From positions 1 to 64,000 of the forward strand of contig NZ_VOHA01000005.1 in the NCBI RefSeq assembly GCF_007859315.1: DNA of 64,000 nt, given 5' to 3'. Source of the DNA: Reyranella sp. CPCC 100927. GTDB taxonomy: Bacteria; Pseudomonadota; Alphaproteobacteria; Reyranellales; Reyranellaceae. Positions 42,169-50,456 of this stretch are shown in pieces. The translations under genes and the position numbers were made by a program. Position 1 is the first letter of the stretch; each line of letters opens with the position of its first letter. A model generated the notes under the pieces. It saw nothing but the letters and a program-made list of their open reading frames with translations. It was not told the origin of the DNA and made no database searches.

Positions 42169-42351
42169 GACGGGTCCCCTCGATCGGGACAAAGGCGTTC
42201 CTACGACGGATGAACACTGCCGCATCGGATTCCGTCCGTCCATACAGAGAGATGTGAACGCACCATCACACCGTCAAGCCATGTAACGGCACGTGGCGCC
42301 GAAACCCAATCCCTGGTACCTCAAGACCAAATATGTAAACCGGAGCGTGAT

Positions 42352-43893
42352 ATGGCGCGTATTGCTGTCGGCGGCTTTCAGCACGAAACCAACACCTTCG
42401 CACCGCAGCAAGCCACCTGGGAGGAGTTCGAGCGGGCTGATGCCTGGCCGCCGTTCCTGCGTGGCACTGAGATGAAAGCGGGCGTCGAGGGCTTCAACAT
42501 CCCGATCGCCGGCGCCATCAAGACGCTCACGGCGCTGGGCCATGAGGTCGTGCCGTTGTGCTGGTGCGCGGCGCCGCCCAGTTCCTACGTCACGCGCGAC
42601 GCCTACGAGAAGATCGCCGGCTGGATGATCGAGGACCTGACGGCGCAAGGGCCGTTCGACGCGGTCTATCTCGACGTACACGGCGCCATGGTGGCCGAGC
42701 ACTACGAGGACGGCGAGGGCGAGCTGATGCGCCGCGTGCGTGCCGTCACGGGCGATACCATCCCCCTGGTCGCCAGCCTCGACTACCACACCAACATGAC
42801 GCCGCAGATGGTGCAGCACTCGACGGCGATGATCGGTTATCGCACTTATCCGCATGTCGACATGGCCGCCACCGGCAGCCGCGCCGCCGAACTGCTCGAT
42901 CGTCTGCTGAAGGACCGCCGGCCGCTCTACAAGGCGTACCGCCAGTTCGACTTCCTCATCCCGCTGGTCTGGCAATGCACCTTGCTGGAGCCGGCCAAGG
43001 GCATCTTCGATCTGCTCGACGAGATCGAGAGCGGCACCGGTAAAGCGGGTGCACCAGGCGGCTCGCACAATCAAGGCATCGTGAGCGTCACGCACACGCC
43101 TGGCTTCCCGCCCTCGGACATCGCGCAGTGTGGTCCGGCGCTGGTCGTCTACGGCCACGACAAGGCCGCGACCGAAGCCGCAGCCGATCGCCTGGCCGAG
43201 GCGGTGCGGGCGCAGGAGGCGGCGTTCGCCGGCAAGCTCTACACACCAGACGAAGCGGCGGTCGAAGCGATCCGCCTGGCCCAGGGTGCGCGCAAGCCGA
43301 TCGTGCTGGCCGACGTGCAGGACAATCCCGGCGCCGGCGGCACCTCCGATACGGTGGGGCTGCTGCGGGCACTGATGGCGCACCGTGCCAAAGGCGCCGT
43401 GATCGGCATGATGGTCGACCCGGCGGCGGCACACGCCGCGGCCGAGGCGGGCGAGGGCGCCGTCCTGCGCCGCGGCATCGGCGCCGTCGTGGGCTACGCG
43501 GGCGAAACGCCGGTTGAGGCTGACTGGCGCGTGGTGAAGGTCGGCACCGGCGTCTTCACCGGTACCGGGCCGTTCTACGGCGGTGCCAAGTTCCAGATCG
43601 GCCCGATGGCGCTGGTGACCGACGATGCCAGCGGCGTCTCGGCCGTGCTGGCCAGCCGGCGCATCCAGGCCGCCGACCAGGAGATGTTCCGCCATGTCGG
43701 CGTCGAGCCGACCAGGACGCCGATCTTGGCGCTGAAGTCGACAGTGCACTTCCGCGCCGATTTCCAGCCCATCGCCGAGACTATCCTGGTGGTGCAGTCG
43801 CCCGGTGCACACGTCACGGATCCGGTCGAGCTGCCGTACCAGCACCTGCGCCAGGGCATTCGGCTGCGGCCGCTGGGGCCAGTGCGGGCCTGA
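42352..43893 (+). CDS. M81 family metallopeptidase (MlrC-like)
   Basis: This 513-residue zinc-dependent protein belongs to the MlrC/M81 family, first known for breaking microcystin linear peptides. Conserved pieces are RIAVGGFQHETNTFAP, YLDVHGAMVAEHYEDGEGEL, SLDYHTNMTPQMV and DNPGAGGTSDTVGLLRAL. The family is large in soil bacteria and mostly uncharacterised, so activity on microcystin is unproven. GGAG lies before the ATG. Its TGA overlaps the next ATG (TGATG). Confidence 0.93.
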   Translation: MARIAVGGFQHETNTFAPQQATWEEFERADAWPPFLRGTEMKAGVEGFNIPIAGAIKTLTALGHEVVPLCWCAAPPSSYVTRDAYEKIAGWMIEDLTAQGPFDAVYLDVHGAMVAEHYEDGEGELMRRVRAVTGDTIPLVASLDYHTNMTPQMVQHSTAMIGYRTYPHVDMAATGSRAAELLDRLLKDRRPLYKAYRQFDFLIPLVWQCTLLEPAKGIFDLLDEIESGTGKAGAPGGSHNQGIVSVTHTPGFPPSDIAQCGPALVVYGHDKAATEAAADRLAEAVRAQEAAFAGKLYTPDEAAVEAIRLAQGARKPIVLADVQDNPGAGGTSDTVGLLRALMAHRAKGAVIGMMVDPAAAHAAAEAGEGAVLRRGIGAVVGYAGETPVEADWRVVKVGTGVFTGTGPFYGGAKFQIGPMALVTDDASGVSAVLASRRIQAADQEMFRHVGVEPTRTPILALKSTVHFRADFQPIAETILVVQSPGAHVTDPVELPYQHLRQGIRLRPLGPVRA

Positions 43894-44528
43894 TGCCCTC
43901 GATCGCGTCGTCATCGCCGCCGCGTGCCTGGGTGCGCCTGGCATCGGGGCGGCGCATCGACCTGCTCAACCCGTCGGCGCTCGACTTCGAGGACGAGGAT
44001 ATTGCCATCGGCCTGTCGCGCACGCCGCGCTGGGGCGGCCACTCGATCTGGGAGTGGCCGATGTCGGTGGCGCAGCATTCGATCCTGGTGCTCGAGCTGG
44101 CCAAAGCCAAGAGCCGCAGCGAACTCGCCGATCGTCTACAGCTGGCGGCGCTGCTGCACGATGCGTCCGAAGGCCTGATGGCGTTCGACCCGATCTCGCC
44201 GGTGAAGCCATTCCTGGGCGACGGCTACAAGGCGCTCGACACCCGCCTGCAGATGGCCGTGCACGTACGCTACGGACTGCCGGCGCAGTTGCCGTCTGAC
44301 TGGATCACGCTGATCAAGGACGCCGACAAGGCTTCGGCTGCTGCCGAAGCCCGCCACGTCGCTGGCTGGACGCCGCAGGAGATCCGCCAGGCGCTGGGCA
44401 TCACGGCGCGCGCGCCGGCGGCGGATCCGATGGTGCGCCGCTACGGCGGCAAGCCGTGGGAACCATGGCCCGCACGCTTGGCCGCCGAGCGCTTCCAGGC
44501 CGCGCTCGTTGGGCTGAAACCAAGGTAG
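43893..44528 (+). CDS. HD domain protein, YfbR-like
   Basis: This 211-residue protein has an HD metal-dependent phosphohydrolase fold: SVAQHSILVLELA with a first His, LLHDASEGLMAFDPISPVKP with the HD pair, and DADKASAAAEARHVAGW near the end. It resembles the YfbR-type 5'-nucleotidases but is divergent. The ATG shares a TGATG with the MlrC stop, so it is translationally coupled. A type B repeat follows the stop. Confidence 0.88.
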   Translation: MPSIASSSPPRAWVRLASGRRIDLLNPSALDFEDEDIAIGLSRTPRWGGHSIWEWPMSVAQHSILVLELAKAKSRSELADRLQLAALLHDASEGLMAFDPISPVKPFLGDGYKALDTRLQMAVHVRYGLPAQLPSDWITLIKDADKASAAAEARHVAGWTPQEIRQALGITARAPAADPMVRRYGGKPWEPWPARLAAERFQAALVGLKPR

Positions 44529-44530
44529 AT

Positions 44531-44618
44531 CCTGGGACCGCGGGCGTCCCGCCCGCATCTCAGGCGAAAGCTTTGCTTTCGCTTGTACATGAGCGGGCCA
44601 GAAGCCCGCGGTCCCAGG
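44531..44618. repeat. type B palindromic repeat, extended form
   Basis: CCTGGGACCGCGGGC (44531-44545) and GCCCGCGGTCCCAGG (44604-44618) are perfect 15-bp arms. Inside are GCCCGC/GCGGGC (44551-44556, 44593-44598) and GCGAAAGC-TTT... GCTTTCGC (44564-44571, 44575-44582). It lies between convergent genes and could act as a bidirectional RNA structure. A shorter relative lies at 50419-50453. Confidence 0.85.
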
Positions 44619-44623
44619 GAATG

Positions 44624-45397
44624 CTAACCCCGCTTGCCCACCAGGGCGAACATGGCGCCTTGCGGGTCGGCGCCCTGGATGATCCAGTCGCCGCCGGGCA
44701 CTTCCATGGGGCCGTTGAGGATCTGGCCGCCGGCGCTCTTCACGCGCTCGCCGGCCGCGTCGATGTCACCGACGTTGAAGTAGTAGAGCCAGAACGGCAC
44801 CGGCATCACCGGCGGGCGGTTGAACATGCCGCCGATCACATCATCGCCGACAGCGAACAGCTGGTAGGTGCCCATCGGCCCCATGTCGATCGCGTCGCTC
44901 TTCTTCCAGCCGAACATGGCATTGTAGAAATCGAACACCTTCTGCGCATCGGTGGCGAGCAGTTCGTGCCAGCCGATGCGGCGGGCCACGCCGCGCGCCG
45001 ACGGCTGGTCCTGCTGCGGCGTCGTCGACTTGAACAGGTTGACGGCCGCCTGCTGCGGATCGGTGATCATCGAAAAACGGCCGATGTTGGGAATGTCGGT
45101 CGGTGGCACGTGCACGGTGCCGCCCAACTGCTGGGCTTGCGCCGTGCTGGCATCGACGTCATCGACCGCGACATAGCCGACCCAGGCCGGTTGGGCGCCG
45201 GCCTTGCAGGCTTCTTCCGGCAAGGTCATCAGGCCGGCCACTTGCGCTGCACCGTCGGTGAACAGCGTGTAGGCCATGTCGGGCATCGAGGCGTCCTGCG
45301 TGCCCCAGCCCACCACGGTGCCGTAGAACGCCTTGGCTGCCGCCATATCCGTCGTCATCAGCTCGAACCAGACGAAGCGACCCTTGGTTTCGGGCAT
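44624..45397 (-). CDS. VOC family protein with two glyoxalase-like domains
   Basis: This 257-residue protein has two vicinal-oxygen-chelate domains: the first reads GRFVWFELMTTDMAAAKAFYGTVVGW, the second IGWHELLATDAQKVFDFYNAMFGW (in parts). Each domain ends with a typical GAQVxxGPxxVPG-like segment (GGTVHVPPTDI, GGQILNGPMEVPGGDW). Function may be a dioxygenase, isomerase or resistance protein; the metal ligands are only partly evident. GGAGGA precedes the ATG. It is a single gene on the minus strand. Confidence 0.9.
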   Translation of the reverse strand: MPETKGRFVWFELMTTDMAAAKAFYGTVVGWGTQDASMPDMAYTLFTDGAAQVAGLMTLPEEACKAGAQPAWVGYVAVDDVDASTAQAQQLGGTVHVPPTDIPNIGRFSMITDPQQAAVNLFKSTTPQQDQPSARGVARRIGWHELLATDAQKVFDFYNAMFGWKKSDAIDMGPMGTYQLFAVGDDVIGGMFNRPPVMPVPFWLYYFNVGDIDAAGERVKSAGGQILNGPMEVPGGDWIIQGADPQGAMFALVGKRG

Positions 45398-45455
45398 GGT
45401 TAGTCCTCCTGTTACAGGCGTGTGCTTATACCAGCCTTATGACCCTGTTTTGACG

Positions 45456-46007
45456 TCAGGTCGCGCGCCGCTCGGCCTGCTCGAGCCAGTAAGTGGCCTG
45501 CGCCGGATAGTCGGTCGAGGCAAAGCTGTCGGCCATGCGTGCCGGTGAGCCGTGGCGCGGGTAGGTGGCGCTGCCCTGGCGCACCAGGTTGACGTTGGCC
45601 AGGTGGAAATAGAGGTTGTCGCCCTCGCGGCGGTGAAAGATGAACTCGTTGCGTCCGCGCAGGCTGGTGAGGCTCACCACGTGACGCCCGTTGGCGGTTT
45701 CCTCGGCAAGCTGCTTCACCGGAATGTCGCGCTGGCCGTTGTCGAGGCCCATGACCCGCAGCGCGCGGGGGTCGAGTACGGTGTCGCGACCGGTGGTGCT
45801 GACCCAGCGCGCCAGCCGTGCCGCCTGTGGCGACACGCGATCGCGCGGCGGCTTGCCGCCGAGCCACGCAGGCGCCCCCTCGCATGCCGCGAGGCCCAGG
45901 GGCAGGGCCGCCAGCAGTAGCCGGCGGGAGATCAGCAGCGGAGCACCGTGGCTCGCTGCTGGGGCAATGCGGAAGGGGACGCATCGCCGATCGGCGTTTT
46001 GTTTCAT
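45456..46007 (-). CDS. uncharacterised exported protein
   Basis: This is a 183-residue precursor with an RR motif ahead of a hydrophobic segment (ISRRLLLAALPLGLAAC) that could be a Tat or lipoprotein signal with a lipobox-like LAAC. The mature region contains VLDPRALRVMGLDNGQRDIPVKQLAEE and LRGRNEFIFHRREGDNLYFHL. I do not recognise the family. It lies on the same strand as hisI, downstream of it after a 37-bp gap, and may be cotranscribed. Confidence 0.65.
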   Translation of the reverse strand: MKQNADRRCVPFRIAPAASHGAPLLISRRLLLAALPLGLAACEGAPAWLGGKPPRDRVSPQAARLARWVSTTGRDTVLDPRALRVMGLDNGQRDIPVKQLAEETANGRHVVSLTSLRGRNEFIFHRREGDNLYFHLANVNLVRQGSATYPRHGSPARMADSFASTDYPAQATYWLEQAERRAT

Positions 46008-46044
46008 TCGTAACCTGTACTGAGATCGACGGGATCATAGCCCA

Positions 46045-46482
46045 TCATCCGTTGCCGTACATCTGCTTCGGGTCGACCAGGACGGGGGCGATTTCGGTCA
46101 GCGTCTCGTCGCGCACGGCACGAAAGAAGCAGTTGTGATGGCCGGTATGGCAGGCGACGCCGGACTGGTCGACCAGGGCCAGCAGGGTGTCGCCGTCGCA
46201 GTCGATGCGCAGCTCGACCAGGCGCTGGTCGTGGCCCGACGTCTCGCCCTTGCGCCACAGCTTGCCCCGCGACCGCGACCAGTAGCAGACGCGGCCGGTA
46301 CGCATGGTCTCCTCGACGGCGTCGCGATTCATCCACGCCATCATCAGGATCTCGCCGCTGTCATGCTGCTGGGCGATGCAGGCCACCAGGCCGTTGGCAT
46401 CGAATGCCACGGCAGCCACGGTCTGGGCGATAGCCGCAGAAGAATACACTCTGCCTGCAACGGGTGTGGATACAACGGACAT
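46045..46482 (-). CDS. hisI: phosphoribosyl-AMP cyclohydrolase
   Basis: This 145-residue enzyme performs the third step of histidine synthesis. Core motifs are AWMNRDAVEETMRTGRVCYWSRSRGKLWRKGETSGH (read in parts), and zinc ligands Cys95 (DCDGD), Cys111 and Cys118 (ACHTGHHNC) are complete. The ATG at 46482 fits the family; the frame to 46965 is not used. It lies apart from other his genes and divergent from a small exported protein and a Zur-like gene. Confidence 0.95.
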   Translation of the reverse strand: MSVVSTPVAGRVYSSAAIAQTVAAVAFDANGLVACIAQQHDSGEILMMAWMNRDAVEETMRTGRVCYWSRSRGKLWRKGETSGHDQRLVELRIDCDGDTLLALVDQSGVACHTGHHNCFFRAVRDETLTEIAPVLVDPKQMYGNG

Positions 46483-46572
46483 GAGGCGACTCCCGGCGGC
46501 CGGCTTCCCGCTGGCGGGGGCCGCTCTCCGGGCGTATAATTTCCCTTCGTTCTGATGACAACGGAAAGAGCC

Positions 46573-46908
46573 ATGCGTCGCACGTCCAAGGTCATCGCAG
46601 CCACCGCCGACATGCCGCGCCGCCAGGCGCTGATCTGGGCCGGTGGGGCGCTGCTGGCGTTGGCCGGCACGGCCCTGTTTGCCCGCAAGGCGGCCGCGAT
46701 TACTCTGGTCGAAGCCGACGAGAAGACGCAGGCGCTGTATCATTCGGTCTGTGGCCCCGTTGCCTATCACGAGAAGCTGGTCGCCGATGCTCGGGCAGCG
46801 CTCGAAGGCAGCCGACCCGGGCCGCGCGCCGAGCTCGCAAGCCTCGACTGCCCGGTCTGCGGCTGCCGACTGCGGCTGGACGAAGCCAAGGTCGACGCGC
46901 CGCGCTGA
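46573..46908 (+). CDS. small exported protein with C-terminal CxxC-type zinc motif
   Basis: This 111-residue protein has an RR-type signal or anchor (PRRQALIWAGGALLALAGTALFA) and a C-terminal CPVCGC near residue 95-100, which looks like a zinc or redox site. No family is recognised. The ATG at 46573 has a GGAAAGAG ribosome site; an in-frame ATG at 46555 has none. The Zur-like gene follows after 20 bp. Confidence 0.65.
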   Translation: MRRTSKVIAATADMPRRQALIWAGGALLALAGTALFARKAAAITLVEADEKTQALYHSVCGPVAYHEKLVADARAALEGSRPGPRAELASLDCPVCGCRLRLDEAKVDAPR

Positions 46909-46928
46909 GCGGACACGGCCCGCATCCC

Positions 46929-47432
46929 ATGGCGCCTCATGCCCAGGCCACAGCGGTACGGCCACAGCCCGGCTCGCAGCACGACCATGCCCACTGCATC
47001 GAGGATGCGCTGGCGCTGGCCGAGGGCGTCTGCCGCCAGCGCGGCGCGCGCTTTACCGAGTTGCGCCGCCGGGTGTTCGAGCTGGTGTGGGCCAGTCACA
47101 AACCCGTGGGCGCCTATGCCATCCTCGAGTCGCTGCGCACCGAGGGCCTGGGCTCGGCACCGCCCACGGTGTACCGGGCACTCGATTTCCTGCTCGAGCA
47201 CGGCCTGGTCCATCGCATCGAATCGCTCAATGCCTTCATCGGCTGTGCCCATCCGGGCGAAAGCCACCGCGGCTTCTTCCTGATCTGCCATCGCTGCGGC
47301 AACGCCGATGAACTGGAAGATCCATCGCTGGCCGATGCCATCGCGCGCAGTGCCGGCGCCCGCGGCTTCTCGACCCGTCACATGACCCTGGAGGTCAACG
47401 GCATCTGCGCCGTCTGTGCCGGGAGAGGGTAG
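46929..47432 (+). CDS. zur: Fur/Zur family transcriptional regulator
   Basis: This is a 167-residue Fur-family protein. The winged helix reads ALAEGVCRQRGARFTELRRRVFELVW and APPTVYRALDFLLEHGLVHRIESLNAFIGC (in parts), and the C-terminal part has CHRCGNADELED and CAVCAGRG, the CxxC zinc pairs. The N-terminal layout and ESLNAFIGC (rather than Fur's HHHDH-rich region) favour Zur. The partner genes of a zinc uptake system are not present. Confidence 0.8.
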   Translation: MAPHAQATAVRPQPGSQHDHAHCIEDALALAEGVCRQRGARFTELRRRVFELVWASHKPVGAYAILESLRTEGLGSAPPTVYRALDFLLEHGLVHRIESLNAFIGCAHPGESHRGFFLICHRCGNADELEDPSLADAIARSAGARGFSTRHMTLEVNGICAVCAGRG

Positions 47433-47436
47433 TTTC

Positions 47437-47526
47437 CTGTCATCCCGAGCGCAGCGAGGGATCTTTCGATGCAGACGCACCCGTGCGTCACTTTTAAAAG
47501 ATCCCTCGCTACGCTCGGGATGACAG
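47437..47526. repeat. type A palindromic repeat with nested hairpins
   Basis: A 30-bp arm at 47437-47466 (starting CTGTCATCCCGAGCG) is matched with one mismatch by the reverse complement at 47497-47526. Inside is a perfect 7-2-7 hairpin GACGCAC-CC-GTGCGTC (47474-47489) followed by ACTTTT, which could terminate the Fur transcript, and a palindrome CTTTTAAAAG. It fills the gap between the convergent Fur and metC genes. Confidence 0.85.
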
Positions 47527-47530
47527 ATGC

Positions 47531-48718
47531 CTATGCGTTCGCCTTGAGCCGCTCCAGGCCGTCGGCGAGGTCCTGGCGCAGGTCCTCGACATCCTCCAGG
47601 CCGATGTGCAGACGGTAGATGCGCTTCTTCTCGGGCCATGGATTGGCGGTGCGATAGGCACCGGGATGGCCGGGGATCATCAGGCTTTCGTAGCCGCCCC
47701 AGCTGTAGCCCATGCCGAAGATGCGCATGCCATCGAGCATGCGGGCCTCGGCCTCGTCAGTGTACTCGCCCTTCAGGGTAAAGGCGAACAGGCCTGATGA
47801 GCCCGTGAAATCGCGCTTGTAGACGGCGTGGCCCGGGCAGTCGGCCAGGGCGGGGTGCAGCACCGTGTCGACTTCAGGCCGGGTCTTTAGCCAATGGGCG
47901 ATATCCAGGGCGCTCTTCTGGTGCTGGCGCAGTCGAACGCCCATGGTACGCAGGCCGCGCAGCCCGAGATAGACGTCGTCCGGTGCGGCGTGGAAGCCGA
48001 AGGCCATGCATGTGGTCTTGACCGTCTCGAAGATCGCGCGGTCCTTGCAGTTGATGAGGCCGAGCATCGCATCGGAGTGGCCCACCACGTACTTGGTGCC
48101 GGCGTGCACGACGACATCGGCGCCCTTGTCGAAGGGCCGGAAGAACAGCGGAGTCGCCCAGGTGTTGTCCATGATCACCGTGGCGCCGGCCTTGTGGGCG
48201 ACGTCGGCGATCGCGGGAATGTCCTGCACCTCGAACGTCTGCGAACCCGGGGCCTCGACGAAAACGACCTTGGTGTTGGGACGGATCAGTGCCGCAATGT
48301 CGGCGCCGACCATGGGATCGAAGTAGGTCGTCTCGACACCGAACTTGGCCAGTATGGTGTTGGCATAGCGTCGCGTCGGGCCGTAGGCGTTGTCGGTCAC
48401 CAGCATATGGTCGCCGGCCTTCACGAAGCCGGTGACGGCGCCAGTGATGGCGGCGAGACCGGACTGCACGGCCACGCAGCGATGCGCACCCTCCAGCTCG
48501 GCGAAGGCTTCCTCCAGCGAGAACTGCGTCGGCGTGCCGTTGCGGCCGTAGCCGATGCCATCGAGCGGCTGGCGGTTGTGCAGCTTCTCCACGGTCGGGA
48601 ACAGGATCGTGGACGCGTGATAGACGGGTGGATTGACGATGCCGAAATTGGCTTCCGGATCGCGGCCGGCGACCGCCAGAATGGTGTCGGGCTTGGTGAA
48701 CTTTGTCTTCTTGCTCAT
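47531..48718 (-). CDS. metC: cystathionine beta-lyase
   Basis: This 395-residue fold-type I PLP enzyme cleaves cystathionine to homocysteine, pyruvate and ammonia. The family features are the PLP Lys209 in HAGTKYVVGHSD, the MDNTWATPLFFRP segment and an EGAHRCVAVQSG phosphate-binding region. The ATG at 48718 gives a normal length; the longer frame to 49267 overlaps sseA and is rejected. It follows sseA with an 8-bp gap, so the two form an operon in sulfur metabolism. Related gamma-synthase or methionine gamma-lyase activity cannot be excluded. Confidence 0.92.
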   Translation of the reverse strand: MSKKTKFTKPDTILAVAGRDPEANFGIVNPPVYHASTILFPTVEKLHNRQPLDGIGYGRNGTPTQFSLEEAFAELEGAHRCVAVQSGLAAITGAVTGFVKAGDHMLVTDNAYGPTRRYANTILAKFGVETTYFDPMVGADIAALIRPNTKVVFVEAPGSQTFEVQDIPAIADVAHKAGATVIMDNTWATPLFFRPFDKGADVVVHAGTKYVVGHSDAMLGLINCKDRAIFETVKTTCMAFGFHAAPDDVYLGLRGLRTMGVRLRQHQKSALDIAHWLKTRPEVDTVLHPALADCPGHAVYKRDFTGSSGLFAFTLKGEYTDEAEARMLDGMRIFGMGYSWGGYESLMIPGHPGAYRTANPWPEKKRIYRLHIGLEDVEDLRQDLADGLERLKANA

Positions 48719-48726
48719 GGCTGCTC

Positions 48727-49584
48727 TCAAGCGCCGGTGACGATCGGCGTATCCTGGCGGCTGCCCCATTCGGCCCACGAACCGTCGTAGATCGCGGCTT
48801 CCTTGGCACCGGTGAGATAAAGGCCCAGCGCCACCACGCAGGCGCTGACGCCCGAGCCGCAGCTGGCCGTGACCTTCTTCGTCGGCTCGATCCCGGCGGC
48901 GGCCAGGCGCTTCTTCAAGGCGTCCTGCGGCAGCATGGTGCCGGTCTGGGGATCGACCAGGTCGCCATAGGGAAGATTGAGCGCGCCCGGCATGTGGCCC
49001 AGCCGCAGGCCCGGCCTCGGCTCGGGGGCCTCGCCGCGGAAGCGCGGCGTCGCACGCGCGTCGACGACATGTTCGGTCTTGGTGTCGAGCAGGCGCTTCA
49101 CCTGGTCGACGTCGCGGATCAGCGTCGAGTCCAGGCGCGCCGTGAAATGCCGTTCGCGTGGCACCGTGGCGTCGTCGGTCACCGGCCGGCCTTCGCGCAC
49201 CCATTTCGGCAGGCCGCCGTCCAGCACGGCGATGTCCTTGTGGCCGAAGGCGCGGAACATCCACCACACGCGGCAGGCGCCCATCATCGGGCTGCCATCA
49301 TAGACCACGATACGCACGCCATCACCCAGGCCCAGCCGGCGGACGCGCGAGGAGAATTTCTCCGGCGATGGCATCATGTGCGGCAGCGGGTTGTTGCTGT
49401 CGGCGATCTCGTCGATGTCGAAGAACACCGCGCCGGGAATGTGCTGTTCCGCATACTCGGCCTTGGCGTCGCGGTTCTGCGCCGGCAGATAGAACGAGCC
49501 GTCGACGACGCGCACATCAGGCGCATGGAGATGCGCGGCAAGCCATTCGGTGCTGACCAGGGCGTCGGGGCGGGCATAGGACAT
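48727..49584 (-). CDS. sseA: 3-mercaptopyruvate sulfurtransferase
   Basis: This 285-residue protein has two rhodanese domains. The active loop CGSGVSA (Cys242) is the mercaptopyruvate sulfurtransferase type, rather than the CRKGVT type of thiosulfate transferases. Other marks are VVDGSFYLP, HIPGAVFFDID and the GHMPGALNLPYGDL segment in the second half. It moves sulfur from 3-mercaptopyruvate to acceptors. It is the first of an sseA-metC pair and lies in a sulfur-amino-acid neighbourhood with cysK. A type A repeat lies just upstream of its start. Confidence 0.94.
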   Translation of the reverse strand: MSYARPDALVSTEWLAAHLHAPDVRVVDGSFYLPAQNRDAKAEYAEQHIPGAVFFDIDEIADSNNPLPHMMPSPEKFSSRVRRLGLGDGVRIVVYDGSPMMGACRVWWMFRAFGHKDIAVLDGGLPKWVREGRPVTDDATVPRERHFTARLDSTLIRDVDQVKRLLDTKTEHVVDARATPRFRGEAPEPRPGLRLGHMPGALNLPYGDLVDPQTGTMLPQDALKKRLAAAGIEPTKKVTASCGSGVSACVVALGLYLTGAKEAAIYDGSWAEWGSRQDTPIVTGA

Positions 49585-49602
49585 GGTGTGTTTCCTTGGT
49601 TG

Positions 49603-49672
49603 CTGTCATTCCGAGCGCAGCGAGAGATCTAGGGAACGGCGCCTGGATCCCTCGCTATGTTCGGGACGACAG
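49603..49672. repeat. type A repeat, degenerate copy
   Basis: CTGTCATTCCGAGCGCAGCG at 49603-49622 and the imperfect complementary arm at 49645-49672 repeat the 47437 element with several mismatches. It lies between alaX and sseA. The degeneration suggests an old copy. Confidence 0.7.
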
Positions 49673-49697
49673 AGTTGGTTCGACATGGACAGGAGCG

Positions 49698-50402
49698 TCA
49701 CTCGGCCAGTGCGATGATGAAGCGACGGTTCATCTTGCCCTTGTTCTCGACCTTCAGGCATTCGACCGTGCCGATCTCCGATGTGCGCGCGACATGGGTG
49801 CCGCCGCAGGCCTGGAGATCGACGCCGTCAATCTCCAGCAACCGTACGCGACCGGCGCCGCTGGGCGGACGCACGCTCATGGTCTTCACCAGCTCAGGTC
49901 GCGCCGCCAGCTCCTCGTCGGTGATCCAGCGCGGTGTCACCGGCCGGTCGAGCGCGATCAGGCGGTTGACCTCAGCCGTCACATGCTCCTTGGTCGGCAC
50001 GTCGTCGCCGAGATTGAAATCGAGCCGGCTCTTGTCGGCATTCACCTGGCCGCCGGTGACGTTGCCCTTGATGACCGCCGACATCACGTGCAGGGCTGTG
50101 TGCATGCGCATGTGGCGATAACGGCGTTCCCAGTCGACGACGACCGTGACCTTGTCGCCGACGGCGGGCACGGCGGCATCCGCGGCCGGTACGTGCGCAA
50201 TGTCGTCGCCGGCCTTCACGGTGTCGGCGATCGCAATCGCTCTGCCGTCAGCCAGGGTCAGCGTACCGCGATCGCCCGGCTGCCCGCCGCCGGTGGGATA
50301 GAACACCGTGCGATCGAGGCGAATGCCCTTGTCATCAACGGCGACGACGGTCGCCTCACACGTCTTCAGATATGCGTCCTGTCGGAACAGTTCTTCAGCC
50401 AT
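49698..50402 (-). CDS. alanyl-tRNA editing protein AlaX
   Basis: This 234-residue protein is a free-standing AlaRS editing-domain homologue that removes Ser (or Gly) from mischarged tRNA-Ala. It has the zinc motif HTALH (HxxxH, near residue 102) and CGGTHV in the C-terminal half, with a PTGGGQPGDRG segment typical of the type II AlaX. It is placed between cysK and sseA, separated from both by repeats. A link to serine/cysteine metabolism is suggestive only. Confidence 0.9.
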   Translation of the reverse strand: MAEELFRQDAYLKTCEATVVAVDDKGIRLDRTVFYPTGGGQPGDRGTLTLADGRAIAIADTVKAGDDIAHVPAADAAVPAVGDKVTVVVDWERRYRHMRMHTALHVMSAVIKGNVTGGQVNADKSRLDFNLGDDVPTKEHVTAEVNRLIALDRPVTPRWITDEELAARPELVKTMSVRPPSGAGRVRLLEIDGVDLQACGGTHVARTSEIGTVECLKVENKGKMNRRFIIALAE

Positions 50403-50418
50403 GATGATTCCGTTTTAT

Positions 50419-50453
50419 CCTGGGAGCGCGGGCGTCCCGCCCGCGCTCCCAGG
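50419..50453. repeat. type B palindromic repeat, short form
   Basis: CCTGGGAGCGCGGGC (50419-50433) and its exact complement at 50439-50453 enclose only GTCCC, giving a 15-bp hairpin with a 5-nt loop. It resembles the outer arms of 44531-44618. It lies between cysK and alaX and may be a transcription barrier or RNA stabiliser. Confidence 0.85.
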
Positions 50454-50456
50454 GAG

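Noticed and set aside
42274-43944. Minus-strand ORF of 556 residues
   Set aside because: Antisense to the MlrC-like gene, with no recognisable motif; the true gene on the plus strand has full family motifs.
47437-50453. CRISPR array
   Set aside because: The repeats are a few palindromes in different gaps with unequal spacing and no regular spacers, and no cas genes are present.
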